Shown: positions 13,801 through 25,911, counted from the stretch's first letter. The stretch is DNA of 64,000 bases from Pratylenchus scribneri (GCA_030063045.1 JAQSEB010000115.1:558001-622000), one strand, 5' to 3'. Notes: generated from the sequence alone by a model not told the origin. A program made the numbers and translations.

Positions 13801-16800
13801 CCTCAAAAACGGCTTTAACCCTTTCGAGGGCCCAGGCTTTGTTGGCACTGCTCATTTTCATCACCCTTCTCCTTGGCGCCATTCTTGCCACTTTTCTGCT
13901 CACAAAAGATGCAATCCGCGCGGAATTGGCCCAATCCGATGCAAATGGACCGGAAATGGCCAAATTGGTTGGACGAATTCAAAATGGACAGGAAAGAGAT
14001 GGAATTGAATTGTAAGGAATTGGGAATAAATGGCCATTTAATTTTATTTTTTTAGCATTCGCCATCGAAAACCCGGCAAATCCTTGATTGCCCCAACAAC
14101 AGCAAAGACAAATGAATCATCAGAATCAACGGAAAATAGTAGCAGTGAAGAATTTGAAGAAATTGATGAGAATGGCCATAAACAGACGGAGGAGCCGGGT
14201 GCCGAAGAATTGCGATTATCCGGAGAGGTAAGAATTAAAAATGAATTAATTTATTTTGATTATTTTTTAAGTTATGCCCAATTTGGTACAATTTGAGTTT
14301 ACGTGTCAATGTTCCCGGCTTTGGGGCACAAATTCCAGCGGAAAGAAATTTGAGTTTCCAAGGCAATTTATTGGTGAAAATTCGTGTCGATCGGAGCACC
14401 CGGCGGATTGAATTGAATGCACTGAAATTGCAATTTGAACTGAAGAATTTGAGCCAATACAAATTGAGCAGAGTGGACGATGATGGCGGTGGGCGACCAA
14501 TGCCAAAAGTGATTGGAATTCGGGTGGATGAACCAAGGGAGAAAGTGTTCTTCGATTTGGATGGTCAGCTGGAACCGGAAGAACAATTCATTTTCCAGGC
14601 AATTTTCACACATATTTTAATACAATTTACTCTATTTTTGTTTTAAGATTCCCTATTCTGGGCCAATTGCCTCCAAATTATCTGGCCTCTACCTGACTTC
14701 CTACACCACTCTCTCGGGTGAACAAAAATGTGCGGCAGTAACTCAAATGGAGCCAACGGATGCGCGAAGAATGGTTGTTTGCATGGAATGGCATTTTTAA
14801 TATGATTTAATTTTGCAGGTACCTTGCTTTGATGAGCCTCAATTCAAGGCAATTTATCGGCTAAGTGTAATCCATCCAATTGGGTCAAAAGCAGTGAGCA
14901 ATGCAAAAGAGTTGAATGAGGGCGTACAAACGTAAAATATTCAAATAAATTGGAATATTTATTTTTGTTTTTTAGGGATGAAGAAGACTGGCTACGGACT
15001 GATTTTGACGAAACATTGCCAATGTCCTCATATTTGCTGGCGCTGGTCGTTTCCGATTTTGAATATGTCGAAGGGCACACAAAACGAGGCACTCGAGTGA
15101 GAACAAATCACTATTTTAAATTAATTATTGATTATTTTCATCAGTTCCGTATTTGGTCCCGACAAGATGCAATCAACTTGACTTCCTACGCATTGCAAGC
15201 CGGCATTCGAGTCCTGGAATTCTACGAGGAATATTATGGCATCGAATTTCCATTGCCCAAGCAGGACATGATGGCATTCCCGGACTTTGCGGCCGGCGCG
15301 ATGGAAAATTGGGGATTGGTTGGTTTTGGTTTGAATTTATTCATTCATTAATTTATTCATTTATAGATTACTTATCGAGAGAAATATTTGCTCTACAGCC
15401 CCGAATTGTACACGGCCCAACAGAAAATGGCGGTTGCCTCGGTGGTCTCACATGAATTGGCCCATCAATGGTTTGGCAATTTGGTTACAATGCGATGGTG
15501 GAGTGATTTGTGGCTGAATGAAGGATTCGCTACACTTATGGTTTTTCCAATATTTGAGATTATTTTAATTGTATTTTTTTAGGAATATTTGGGCACGGAT
15601 GCAATCAGCGATGGCCAATTCCGAATGCAGGACTATTTCCTGGTCGAGGCGTTGGACTCGGCCTTTGATCGCGACTCCCGTGCCACATCCCATCCACTTT
15701 TCTTCGAAATTCGCAAAGCCGAGGATGTCAGTGAAGCATTCGACTCGATCACCTACAGCAAGGGGGCAAGTGTGCTTCGGATGATTCGGGCGGTCATGGG
15801 GGAAGATGCATTCAAAAAGGGTTTAAATGTAAGTCAAATTTTGATTGGAATTCAATTTTATTTGAATAATTTTGGCAGATTTATTTGAATCGTTTCAAAT
15901 TTCGCAATGCTGAACATTCCGATCTTTGGGATGCGCTGACCGAGGCGGTGCCCAGTCAATTGCGGGATGCCGATGGGGCGCCATTCAGTGTGAAACAATT
16001 CGCAAAACATTGGACCGAACAAACGGGCTATCCAGTTGTACAGGTTGAAATGAAAAATTTATGGCAAATTAATTTTGGTGAATACTTACAGATGAATCGA
16101 ATCTCACCAAACAAAGTTTCTCTTTCCCAACAACGATTCCGTTTGGACCATGGCGGCGGCGGCAATTCAACAAAATTGATTGGAAGAGACCTTCGGCATC
16201 GGAATCAACCACAGCAAACATTGAACAGCAATGGAAATGGCAGCAGTATTGGTGGGGCCAAAAAGGAAGAGGAAAATCTGAATCCAAGTTGGGATGTGCC
16301 AATTTGGTGGAGTCAAAATGGAAAGGAGCAAACGATGAAATGGCTTCGCCTGGATTGCAATTTGACGGCCACAACACCGGAGGATGTTTTGGTGCTGAAC
16401 AGTCGTTCCCAGGGATTCTATCGAGTGCAATATGGGCCGGAAGAGTTGGAACGAATTCGACAATTGTTGCTCCGGGACCATTTGGTTGGTTCAATTATTT
16501 TATTATAATTGAATATTCAATTTATAGAAACTTTCAATGGCCAGTCGAGTCCGAATAATCGACGACACATTTACACTGGCAGAGGGCGGCTATGTTCCAT
16601 ATGAAGTAAAAAATGATGAAAATATTTTGAATAATTTTCAATTTAGGCAGCATTGAATTTGACGCGTTATTTGGCCGCCGAGAAGGAATATCCACCTTGG
16701 GAGATGGCATTGACCGGCTTTACTACAATCCAAAATTATTTTGAAGATGAACCGGAAGCAGAGGATATGCGGGTTGGTTATTTAATTATTAAATCATTAT

Positions 16801-17976
16801 TTTGGGTATTCATCTTTCTATTCAGGCCTACATAAAATCCATCATTGGTGCATTATTCGAGCAAGAATTGGACAGAATTAATGAATGGGAAATGGGCGAG
16901 GAGGAAAAGCATTTCTTCGACGAGTAATCATCATCTATCCAAAATTATTTATAAATAAATTTTTTAGTTTGCTTCGTCAGCGGATTGTCCAGCGAATGTG
17001 CACATTACGCGATCTCCGATGCATTTCGGCAATTTTGGACATTTATGAGCAACAATTTGTGCATCGATGCCAGCCATCCGCACCGGGCAATGGAACCGAG
17101 AAAAGATGGCAAATGGCCAGTCAATGCTCAAAAGTGCCGGTTCCATTTCGGACATTGGCATATTGCGAGGGAGTGCATTATGGGACGGAAGAGGATTGGG
17201 ACTTGGTGCTGGCACTGTTCCGACGTGAAACAGTCCAGGTGGAAAAAGAAAGGCTGCTGGTGGCATTGGCCTGTTCCCGTGACACATACACCCTCAAAAA
17301 GTAAGTATACGGGAAGAATAAATTATTCATTATTGATTATTTGATATAATTCACACTCTCTTTTAGATTGCTGGCAATGGCAAGCGACGTCAACAGCACA
17401 GTGATCCGACTTCAGGACAAGCCATCGGTGTTCACCCACGTCGGCAGTCGGATAATAGGCAAAAAGATTATCCTCGACTTTTTCATCGACCATTGGGAAC
17501 AAATTTATGAAGAGTAAGCAAAATATTGGGGAAATACTTCCATCAACTTATTTCCTTATTTAGTTTCAAGGATCAGCAAACCCTGCTTCGGTCGATCATA
17601 TCCTCGTCGATTGTGGGCAAATCGCAACGAGTCATTGATCAAGTGCAACAATTTCTGAGGGATAATCAGAGGACGACAAGGTTGGAAGAATGGAACAAAA
17701 TTTATTATAATATTTTATTAAACAGAAATTTGGATGTATTCAAACAAAGGCTGGAAGTGCTGCAGACGAACATGCGTTGGATGCAAAGGAATTTTGGCAA
17801 ATTATCCCAATGGTTCAGGTCAGTTCATCTTTCATCACAAACATTTTTTATATCGCATTATTTTATTAAGGGACCATAATGATGAACGACAACAACCCTT
17901 GCCATTTGAAGAGATGGAATTGAATGGGCCATTGCCATCTCCGATTGCACGCCGGAAGAAATCAGCCAACAATTAA
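10844..17976 (+). CDS. Type II membrane M1 aminopeptidase (aminopeptidase N family)
   Basis: Zinc aminopeptidase that trims N-terminal residues from peptides, with its catalytic part outside the cell. Twenty-one exons: 10844-10963, 11838-12146, 13641-14011, 14056-14227, 14272-14598, 14648-14773, 14819-14931, 14976-15096, 15145-15318, 15367-15540, 15583-15828, 15879-16043, 16092-16484, 16528-16605, 16647-16772, 16826-16923, 16968-17300, 17367-17513, 17564-17680, 17726-17818 and 17871-17976. Phases agree throughout and give 1302 residues, longer than typical because of a Ser/Gln/Glu-rich cytoplasmic head of about 205 residues. One membrane segment ([20 protein letters not shown], about 207-228) follows. 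The substrate motif GAMEN is at about 604-608, zinc site HELAH at 640-644 and the third ligand in NEGFA. An ERAP-like C-terminal domain follows. The intron after 14598 begins with GC. The 10844 start lies before an 874-nt intron and is less certain than the rest. Confidence 0.93.
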
Positions 17977-18145
17977 TTAACATAAATTTGCATTTTATTT
18001 CCCAATTATTTCACGTCCATTCCTTTTCATTCAAAGCTTTCTTTTATTCAATATTTTCCCTCTTTTTTGAATTTTCCATTCTATTATTTTTAATGTGAGA
18101 TAAAGAATTATTTTATATTGACAATATTCATGACATGAATGTTTT

Positions 18146-18996
18146 TTAATTAGTTAGTTCCATTTTGCTTTTCTCATTGGTATTCCCTCCTTGTCCAGTC
18201 CCGCCACAAAATGCCATACAATCTTGGAAGTTTGGGAAGTTGTTGTAGTTTCCTTTGGCCCCGTAGTAGGAAAATCGCCAACAAGACTTGATTTCGGCGC
18301 TCCATGCAAATCTAAAAACCAATAAATTTTGGATGGTTAAGAAAGAATTGTGCACCGTGGCTTATCGGGCACACCTTCAGCAAATGTGCCGGTGTCATCA
18401 CGGAGAGAGCAGACATGAGCTTAAAATGTTGAATGGTTTTAAAAATGTTAGGATGGGGGAGTAACCTTTTGTTGGGCAACATACTCCTTGGCGACATTCA
18501 TGCTCTTCAGGGCATGCTTGTCCACCACATTCAATGTAATGTCCATCGGGAATCAAATGTTTTGCATTGCATCGATCGGCTATTAGGAAAATGGGCAATA
18601 ATTATTATTCTAATGAATTTAAATCACCGAGTACCCAGCTATCCTGCTTGGCAGAACTGGCACAAGCTTTGCTGCATTCATTGGCACTATCGAATCGATT
18701 GGAATTTCCTTCGCAGCCTTTAAAAAGGAATGGCTGGCAAACGCCCATTTGTGAATTGTAGTAAAATTGTTTGGAAGGAGCGGTCCCTTCGTGTGGACAT
18801 GGTGCGCCTTTATCTCGAGGTTCAGAACAGCCTAGAATTTATAAAAATCATTGAACAACTAATAAATAATAAACTAACGCGGATTGTCAGGATCTATTTG
18901 ATCCTTCGGTTCTTGGGCAGCAAATGTGGAAGATAAAATCAGACAAATAAATAGGGGCCAAAAATGGAATGGAAATGGAGAATTGCACTTGCACAT
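18146..18996 (-). CDS. Secreted Kunitz-EB-Kunitz protein
   Basis: Predicted secreted serine-protease inhibitor-like protein of 221 residues. Exons from the 5' end: 18879-18996, 18628-18831, 18466-18579, 18356-18419 and 18146-18311, all in phase. A signal peptide (about 1-26, FWPLFICLILSSTFA) is followed by Kunitz module 1 (C-SEPRDKGAPC ... GVCQPFLFKGCEGNSNRF ... ECSKAC). An EB/lustrin-like cysteine module (DRCNAKHLIPD ... CRQGVCCPTK) and Kunitz module 2 (VCSLRDDTG ... SCWRFSYYGAKGNYNNF ... CMAFC) follow. Kunitz 2 is interrupted by an intron. In Kunitz 2 the usual Cys at the GC site before GN is replaced (YYGAKGN), so one disulfide may be lost. It converges on the aminopeptidase, 169 bases away, and has a partial paralogue at 8185-8589. 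Confidence 0.85.
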
Positions 18997-19577
18997 TTTT
19001 ATTTTTCCGAGATGAGACGGGAAATATTGGGTGGCAGTAATTGAATGACCTACTGATAAGTAATGGGAATGAAAGGAATGGTTAAAAATTGTGATGAGCG
19101 AAAATTGCTCGATTGAATTGAGGAGGAAATGAATGAATTGAATGGGAATACGTCAATGGTGTAAAGGAAAGGGGGAGAAATGGAAAGGCCTCTTTATTTC
19201 CAAAGTTGAATGGCCAACACCATTAAGTATCAAACCATTCATTCAAGAGCTAATATCTTCTATTCATTGAAGACATGAACAACAAATATATTGACGAAGA
19301 AAATCGAATCGGATTCTCGAAATTAAATGGGGAATTCTTCTCCCCATACTAAACTCTTTATCTGCTCATTAATATTCAAACCAATAAATCAACAAAAAAA
19401 TTGTATTTTATATCTTTATTCAGAAAAAAAAACAAATGAGAATATAGAAATTACACATACAATACAATATGGAAATGGAAATTACATATACAACAATACA
19501 ATATGGAAATGGAAATTACATATACAATATAGAGCAATATGATTCAATGACATCTTTGTTTTCTTTTTGTTTATTCA
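18997..19577. other. Intergenic region with a short tandem repeat
   Basis: About 580 bases upstream of the Kunitz gene and downstream of the phosphatase gene. AT-rich, with no open frame worth calling. It contains the tandem repeat listed separately at 19451-19530. Confidence 0.5.
19451..19530. repeat. Tandem repeat, about 34-bp unit
   Basis: Two near-identical units start at about 19459 and 19493. Each contains ATACAATATGGAAATGGAAA followed by TTACATAT, with a degenerate partial unit on each side. The array sits just beyond the phosphatase stop codon and may fall in its 3' UTR. Confidence 0.8.
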
Positions 19578-21097
19578 TCATTGCGCCTTCTCCTTGCGTT
19601 TTGCCATGATGTCCCGGCGTTCTTTGCGTTTTCTGACGATCAGGGTGTCGTACTCCTCCCGGAACTTGTCCACTTCGGTGCGGTCCTCTTGTCTCAATCG
19701 GCCAGCGTTCTTGGCAGCATCCACGACGGCCCGGTGCAGGAAGAGATACTGAAAAATTAAATGTTTTAGAAATTTATTTTAAAATACGAAAAAATCACCC
19801 ACCTGAAGATCGGTTTGTATTGCCAATGCCCTTTGCTTTCGGATATGACAGAAAATGTCGGCCATCTGCACACATTTGTTGTTTTTGATCACTTGCTTGA
19901 TTGCTACTTCGATTGCGGCATAAGTCCCAGTTCGACCTGAAAATTATTGGGGTTTAGATTGAATTTAATGGAGAATGTTTCCCAGTCACTTACCAATTCC
20001 GGCGCTGCAGTGGACCACGACGAGGCACTGCTTCGTTGTGGCCTGGGCATGCACCATAGTTCGCAATTGACTGAAATCCTTTGGCGACAGCGGCACATCA
20101 TGGTCGGGCCATCCATCGTACAAATAGTGACACACCTGAAATAATAGAAGATAAAATATTTGGTGGTTCACATTTTGAAAATCACTTACTTGAACTGTGC
20201 TGCCTTTGAAGGTTGCTTCGACGACTGTTCTGCGCACTGACGGAAGGGCGGTAATCTTCATTGGCTCCTCTTTGATCCTGACGTTCACACTGCCAAAATT
20301 GCGTTGCTTCTTGGGAATATAGTCGTAGCACTTTTCTTTGCCATCTTCTCGATTTTGACAGAGTTGGACGATCACATTGCACTTTTGCTCGACGATCATG
20401 ATCCAGAAACGCTCGATTGATTCTTCGACTGGTCTAAAAATTTGATGTTTAGGGGAAAAAAATTAAATTTGTTATCCATACCCTTGTGCGCAAATGATGG
20501 GGAAGTCGGCTCCTTTGACGAGCGAGGCATGGACGTAGTCACTTCCTAAAAATTAAACAAAATTAATAGAATGAAATTCAAATTGGTTAAACTACCTCCA
20601 GGGCCTTGACGCAATTTTATCCGCGTGTTGTCGAGCAGTGGCACATCCGAGTAGCGGTTGAATTCGGCGTTGTTCTCATCATCAAAGGCCTTAGTTGCTC
20701 CATCTACCTTGTAGTTGCACAGGTCGTTGACGAATCGTTGCCGGACGCGCCTGCAGCCTCCTTGCTTGACGAACACGTGGAACCACTGTTGAACTGGATT
20801 CTGGTTGGCCGCTGGTGCAATGCTTTCTCGGCTTTGATTTGGTTGAGCAGAGAACTGGAATCTTGCTTGACGTGTTTGTGGTGCATCTCCTCCTTGTTGC
20901 GGCCGAACGTTTAACACTGAAGCCTTCCTTGCTGCTGCTCGTTCTGCGTCTGCCTCGTATCGTGCATTGCGCTGAAAATAAGGGATGCATTAATAAAGGT
21001 AGGATGGTTTTATTCATGAAATTTTTACCTGTTGCTGTGGTCGTTGTTGAGGTGCATTCTTCGCCGGTTGCATTGTTCGTCTTTCGTTGCTCTTCAT
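19578..21097 (-). CDS. Classical protein tyrosine phosphatase, single domain
   Basis: Cytosolic phosphotyrosine phosphatase of 399 residues. Exons from the 5' end: 21029-21097, 20596-20971, 20482-20545, 20190-20433, 19994-20135, 19803-19936 and 19578-19748. A Gln/Ala-rich head of about 100 residues precedes the catalytic domain. Visible catalytic parts are NRYSDVPLLDNTRI (substrate-Tyr loop), SDYVHASLV, ERFWIMI, the WPD loop (WPDHDVP, about 260-266) and the P-loop HCSAGIGRTG with Cys at about 294. The Q-loop is read as QTDLQ. All catalytic residues are present, so it should be active. The tail is strongly basic and charged (KRKERRDIMAKRKEKAQ). Nematodes carry an expanded set of such short PTPs, often in the germ line; that link is family knowledge only. 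Its start is 124 bases from a divergent small gene. Confidence 0.9.
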
Positions 21098-21221
21098 CTC
21101 CGTTGCTTGTATTGGTGTTGAGTAGTTTGATGAGCTGTTGGTTCGTAGTCGTAGTTTAGCTGAAGAATTTGTCTGCTTTTATATGAGATTTTTCACGGGG
21201 CAGTCTACATAAACAGAGAAG

Positions 21222-21507
21222 ATGAAGAAGAGAGCGATGAAGGATCCGACCCGGCTTTTCAATGCAGAGGTTGGTGGAAAGTTTTTTGCATTTAATTTAT
21301 TTTTCAATTTTATTTTTTCAGGAAGTGGAGCTCCAGCGGATCTGCGAATATCTTCAAAAACAACACTACGTGGACAATTTGGACTACGACTGGATGCGCA
21401 ATATGGTCAAAAGAGTGGCGAAGAGATGCAACTGCACGCTGGAACAACCCTACGATTGGAGCAGCAGGACAAACAGGAGTGGAGCCAGCGCCAAATCCCA
21501 GAAATGA
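21222..21507 (+). CDS. Small two-exon protein of unknown function
   Basis: Not recognised. Exons 21222-21269 and 21322-21507 join in phase to give 77 residues. A basic start (MKKRAMKDPTRLF) leads into a mostly helical-looking stretch (VELQRICEYLQKQHYVDNLD, then WMRNMVKRVAKRCNC) and a basic Ser-rich tail. There is no signal peptide or membrane segment. The second exon has strong coding character and good splice sites. The first exon may not be the true start. It is divergent from the phosphatase and ends about 320 bases before SCYL1 on the same strand, so it could be an upstream gene in an operon-like pair. Confidence 0.55.
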
Positions 21508-21828
21508 AGATGTGATGCCAACGAATCGTGATATTCCCCCTCTCCCATTCACATTGTATTATTTTGTCCTGAATTCACCTTGTTGTTGTAATATTTTTCA
21601 TATATTTACATTGTATTGTATATATTTTTCCAATTTTTTTTTTGTTTTTTCCAGTTCATTTGAATAAATATAAAAATGTTATTGCCTATTTTTAATTAAT
21701 CGATTCAATTTCGAATTTAATATTTTAAAAAGAATATCTAAAGTTTGGGTCTAAAAATAAAATTACCTAATATAAATATTTATTTATCACAAGATAGAGT
21801 AAAATTGATATTTTGATTTTTAAATGTA

Positions 21829-24800
21829 ATGTCGTCTATGCTCAGTTCGTTCTTTTCTCGAGATCCGAGAACAACTTTCCCTTATGAATTGCCGACCGAA
21901 TCTTTCACAACCCAACAGGACATTTTTATTGGAAAAAGTTGCAAAAAGGTTTTCCTTTTCTCAACATTTATTCTACAATTCCAACATTAAATATTTAGAG
22001 TGAACCACAGGAGAAGGCAACTTGTTTTTGGAGCACATCGCCCAGTTCAACACTCAAAGCCCAGGCACAAAAATTGAAAACATTGAGGCATCCAAATGTT
22101 TTAACATTCATTGATTCACTTGAGGTTTTATTTGATTAAATATGTGTCGATGATAATTAAAATTAAAGGTGGAAAATACATTCTATTTAATCACTGAACC
22201 ATGCCGACCATTGGCATTTTATTTGGAAGAAAGCAAATTGACGGAGACGCAAAGAGAATTGCTCGTTTCTTGGGGCATTTACCAATTACTGGTTTACTTT
22301 ATTCATTTTTTAATTTGCCAATTCACTCTTTTAGAATTGCCTTAAATTTTTGCATAATGAAGCCAAAATTTCCCAAAATAATTTGAAGAATGCAATTTTT
22401 GTGACGGCTTCTGGCGATTGGAAACTCGCCGCTTTCCATCTTTCTGGCAATTTAAGGTAAAATAATAACATTTTCATTCTCCAATTTTGTATTTTGTTCA
22501 GTTCTCCTCAAACCGATTTGAATGATTTGGCAACGGTCCTTGTCCGAATATTCGGCCGAAAATGGGAGGATGGCGGCAATAATGGGCCCAGTGCATTGCA
22601 AACCATTCCAAGGCGATTGCATCCTCTCTTCAAACAATTGAATGCGCGGGGAAAATCAGTGATGGCCGCATCCGACATTCTCAACGGTTTAAATAATTTT
22701 CGAGATTGAATTTAATTTAATTAATAATCGAATATTTAGAATGTCGAGCCGTTGGTGGCTTTATGAAGAACAAATTCGTCGATACTCTTCTCTTCTTGGA
22801 TGAATTTCAAATTCGGGAGGCCGGCGAGAAACAGTCATTTTTTGTGCATTTAAATTCCAATTTGGATCTTTTCCCGGACGACATTGGTCGAAATAAAATA
22901 TTGCCCAAACTAATTCATGTAAATTTTAAATTAATTAATAATAATTCCATCAAAAAATTAGACATATGAATATGGGGATGCCGGTGCCCACATTTTGGTG
23001 CCAATGTTCAAATTGGGCAAATTATTGGAAGAGGAAGAGGTTAAAATAAATTAATTTGAATTAATTTAATATATTGTTTAGTATCAACAACGAATTGTGC
23101 CATGCCTTGTCAAATTGTTCGGCTCAACCGATCGAACCACTCGGTACTTTCCCATTAATTTAATATTGTAAATTAATTAATTTTTAGTGTCAAATTGTTG
23201 GAACGAATCGACGAATTTGCGGGCCATTTAAAACCTCAAATTGTGAATGAAAAAATTTATTCGTTAGTTTTTAATTCTTTTACAAATTCAAATTGTTTTT
23301 TACAGGAATTTGGTGACCGGCTTTTTGGATTCAAATGCAGCCATTCGAGAAAGTACGGTGAAGGCGATGGTCGTTTTTGCGGAAAAATTGAATTACAACA
23401 ATTTGAACACTGATTTGATGAAATATTTGGCCAGACTTCAAGGTCAAATAATTCTTCCTTTTAATTTCAAATTTAATTTTAGGATCCGATCCAGAGCCGA
23501 GCATTCGAACGAATACAACAATTGTGAGCCACATTTTTCTCCTTATTTTATTCCTTCCATTTAAAGTGCCTTGGAAAAATTGGCTGTTTCATCGACGCCA
23601 GCCATCGTCAGCGGATTTTGATTTCGGCCTTCACCCGAGCACTCCGTGACCCATTCCCGCCAGCCCGTATGGCCGGTGTCATTGCACTCTCTGCCACCCA
23701 ACAATATTTCTCATTGGCCGAAGTCGCCCAAAAAGTTTTGCCCTCTTTGGCGCCACTCACGGTGGACCCAGAAAAACAAGTAAAATTGGGAAGGAATTAA
23801 TTCAAAACATTTTAAATAATCATTTAAAGGTCCGTGAACATGCATTCAAAGCGATGGGAGGATTCCTGGAAAAATTGCAAAAGGCCAGCGACAATCCGGA
23901 ATTAATCCCCGAATTGGAGGCCCAAGTGAAGGCTGGCGGCAGAGGCGGATTGTTGAGCGGCGATAAAGTAAATTTAACGAAAATATGTTTAATACTAGGA
24001 CCTAGGACTTTACGGAATGGAAGATGGAAGGGAAAAAAGATGATGAATGATGAAGAAGAAGTGATGAAGCTGAGGATGATCGTCTTCATTCATCTTCTTC
24101 GTTATCTTCTTCATTTTCTTCTTCAATCATCATCGATCATCCTCATCATTATCTTCGTCTTCTCCCCTTCATCTTCTTCATCCTTTTCCCATCCATCCCG
24201 TAAACTGCAATAGTACCATAAATATAAATTTATTCCAAAAATTTTAAAGGTCCCCCAATGGGCCGGATGGGCCATCAAAACAATCTCCGGCAAATTCTAC
24301 AAATCCAGCAGTGGGACATCGGCGGCAGCGACGGTCAAAGAGCAATTGGGAGGAAAACCGACGGCGGCGGTGGAAGAAGAAAAGCAAACAACAAAAATGG
24401 AAGAAGAGCCTAAAGGAAGGGAAATGCCCACAAGAAGAGGCGGCTCATTTTCCTCATCTTCATCAATTTCCGCAAAGGAAACGTCAATGGTAGCCGATGG
24501 ATGGGGCGAATTAATGGACGATGAGGAGGAGGAGGAAAAAAGTGAGGATGCAAGCGATTTTGGTGGTGGGCGAAATGGAAGCCGAGAAGATGCCCTTTGG
24601 AGCGATGAAACCAACACCGAGGGTTGGGAATCCGTCAGGGAAGAGGTTGGTTTGGTTTTGGGAGCATAAATTTGAATAAATTTTGCATAATTTTGAAGAG
24701 TTCAACGCCAAGTCCAAAGCCGAATTCACCCAAAATGGCAGCTGGCGGTTTGAAGCTGAATCCTCCATACTCATTGAGTTCAACAACAACATCTTCGTCC

Positions 24801-25246
24801 TCATTGGCCACTGGAATTGGTGAACAAAACAAACAACAAAGGCAGAGTCAAAGTTCTTCACCGGCAGTGGCCAAAAAAGGAGGAGGTGGCGCTGCGATGA
24901 AATTGGGAGGAGGAACAATCAAAAAGTCGACGATGGAACCGAAAAAGCAACAAATTGGTTGGTTAATTTTTTTGGCTTTTTCCAATTTTAAATTCCAATT
25001 TTATTAGACAAAGATTTGGATCTTTTGTTGGGGTTGGATGAGGAAAAACCGCCGACAATGATGAGCAGTCGAGGAGGGAGCGAAGGCAATTTTGCAACGG
25101 TGGCCAAACAAATATCGCAACAAAAGGGAACAGAGGCAGAACCAAAACAACAGCAGAAGATGGCAGTGGCACCATCAACAAGGAAATTGGCGGAAAAGGC
25201 TAAACCGGCAACCGACCAGCAGCAAAATAATTGGCAAGATTGGTGA
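21829..25246 (+). CDS. SCYL1: SCYL1-like N-terminal kinase-like protein (pseudokinase + HEAT)
   Basis: Scaffold of COPI-coated vesicles in retrograde Golgi-ER traffic. Sixteen exons: 21829-21948, 21999-22124, 22169-22291, 22335-22456, 22502-22686, 22740-22918, 22962-23039, 23082-23143, 23188-23262, 23306-23442, 23483-23523, 23567-23779, 23830-23967, 24250-24645, 24699-24957 and 25008-25246. They give 830 residues, near human SCYL1. The kinase-like domain (LKTLRHPNVLTFIDSLE, ITEPCRPLAFYLEE) lacks the HRD and DFG motifs (HNEAKISQNNL, WKLAAFHL), so it should not phosphorylate. HEAT repeats follow (VPCLVKLFGSTDRTTR, RALRDPFPPARMAGV). The last third is acidic and low complexity. The protein ends NNWQDW instead of the dibasic COPI tail of vertebrate SCYL1. 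An in-frame ATG at 21838 is an alternative start. Confidence 0.92.
23993..24216. repeat. MITE-like foldback element, copy 1 (SCYL1 intron)
   Basis: Lies inside the 282-nt intron between SCYL1 exons 13 and 14. The ends are imperfect inverted repeats; the right end read in reverse begins TACTATTGCAGTTTACGGG, and the left end has ACTTTACGGAATGG. The left half is purine-rich (GATGATGAATGATGAAGAAG) and the right half pyrimidine-rich, so the whole can fold back. Related to the element at 42827-43045 in ends, internal composition and length. Confidence 0.7.
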
Positions 25247-25911
25247 TGGATGGATGAAGAAGAAGAATGTTCCCATTTAAATCTGGCCTTTATTTGCCTC
25301 CAATTCTCTGTGATATTTGTGATATTCATATTCATTAATGTATTTTTCATTCGTCCGTTCATAATAATTTCCCCAAATCAATAGATTTTTTCATATTGTG
25401 TGAATGCTCCCAATTCCAATTTTATATTACAAATCAAAGAGAATAAATTTTATTTATTTTTTTTTTTTTGTAAAATATATTCAAAGGTGGAAAAAAGATT
25501 TGATGATGAATTTGGGGATTTTTGTGATTGATGCAAAACAAACAAAAAATATTGATGGCAAATTTGGTGAAGGTGTTGGATGGATGGGATGTTCTTTGTC
25601 ATGTTTTGATGAGAGGAAGAAGGGATCTATTTTATATAGATGAAAATGAATGGTTTAAAATGTGCAAAGAACAAAAAAAAAACAAGTGAATTTGCAAAAT
25701 GAATGAAAATAATAATATTGTTTGACTGGGAGATGATTTAAGCCGTTTTTGGGAAGAAACAAAACAAAAAGAAATTAAAGAGTAAAAGGGGAGAAGACGG
25801 GGATTTGTTGATTTTCGGGGAAGACGAAAGAAATAAGTTGTTGAATGGTAAATTGCAAAATTACACCGGCCTCAGGCACTCATCCTCCATTCCTTCTATT
25901 CCAATAATAAA
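25247..25911. other. Intergenic between convergent genes, no gene recognised
   Basis: About 665 bases of AT- and purine-rich sequence between the SCYL1 stop and the stop of the Ig protein on the other strand. Probably holds both 3' UTRs. No further feature seen. Confidence 0.5.

Noticed and set aside
21829..22700. Active protein kinase
   Set aside because: The kinase-like region lacks the HRD and DFG motifs, and the whole gene reads colinearly with the SCYL1 pseudokinase family.
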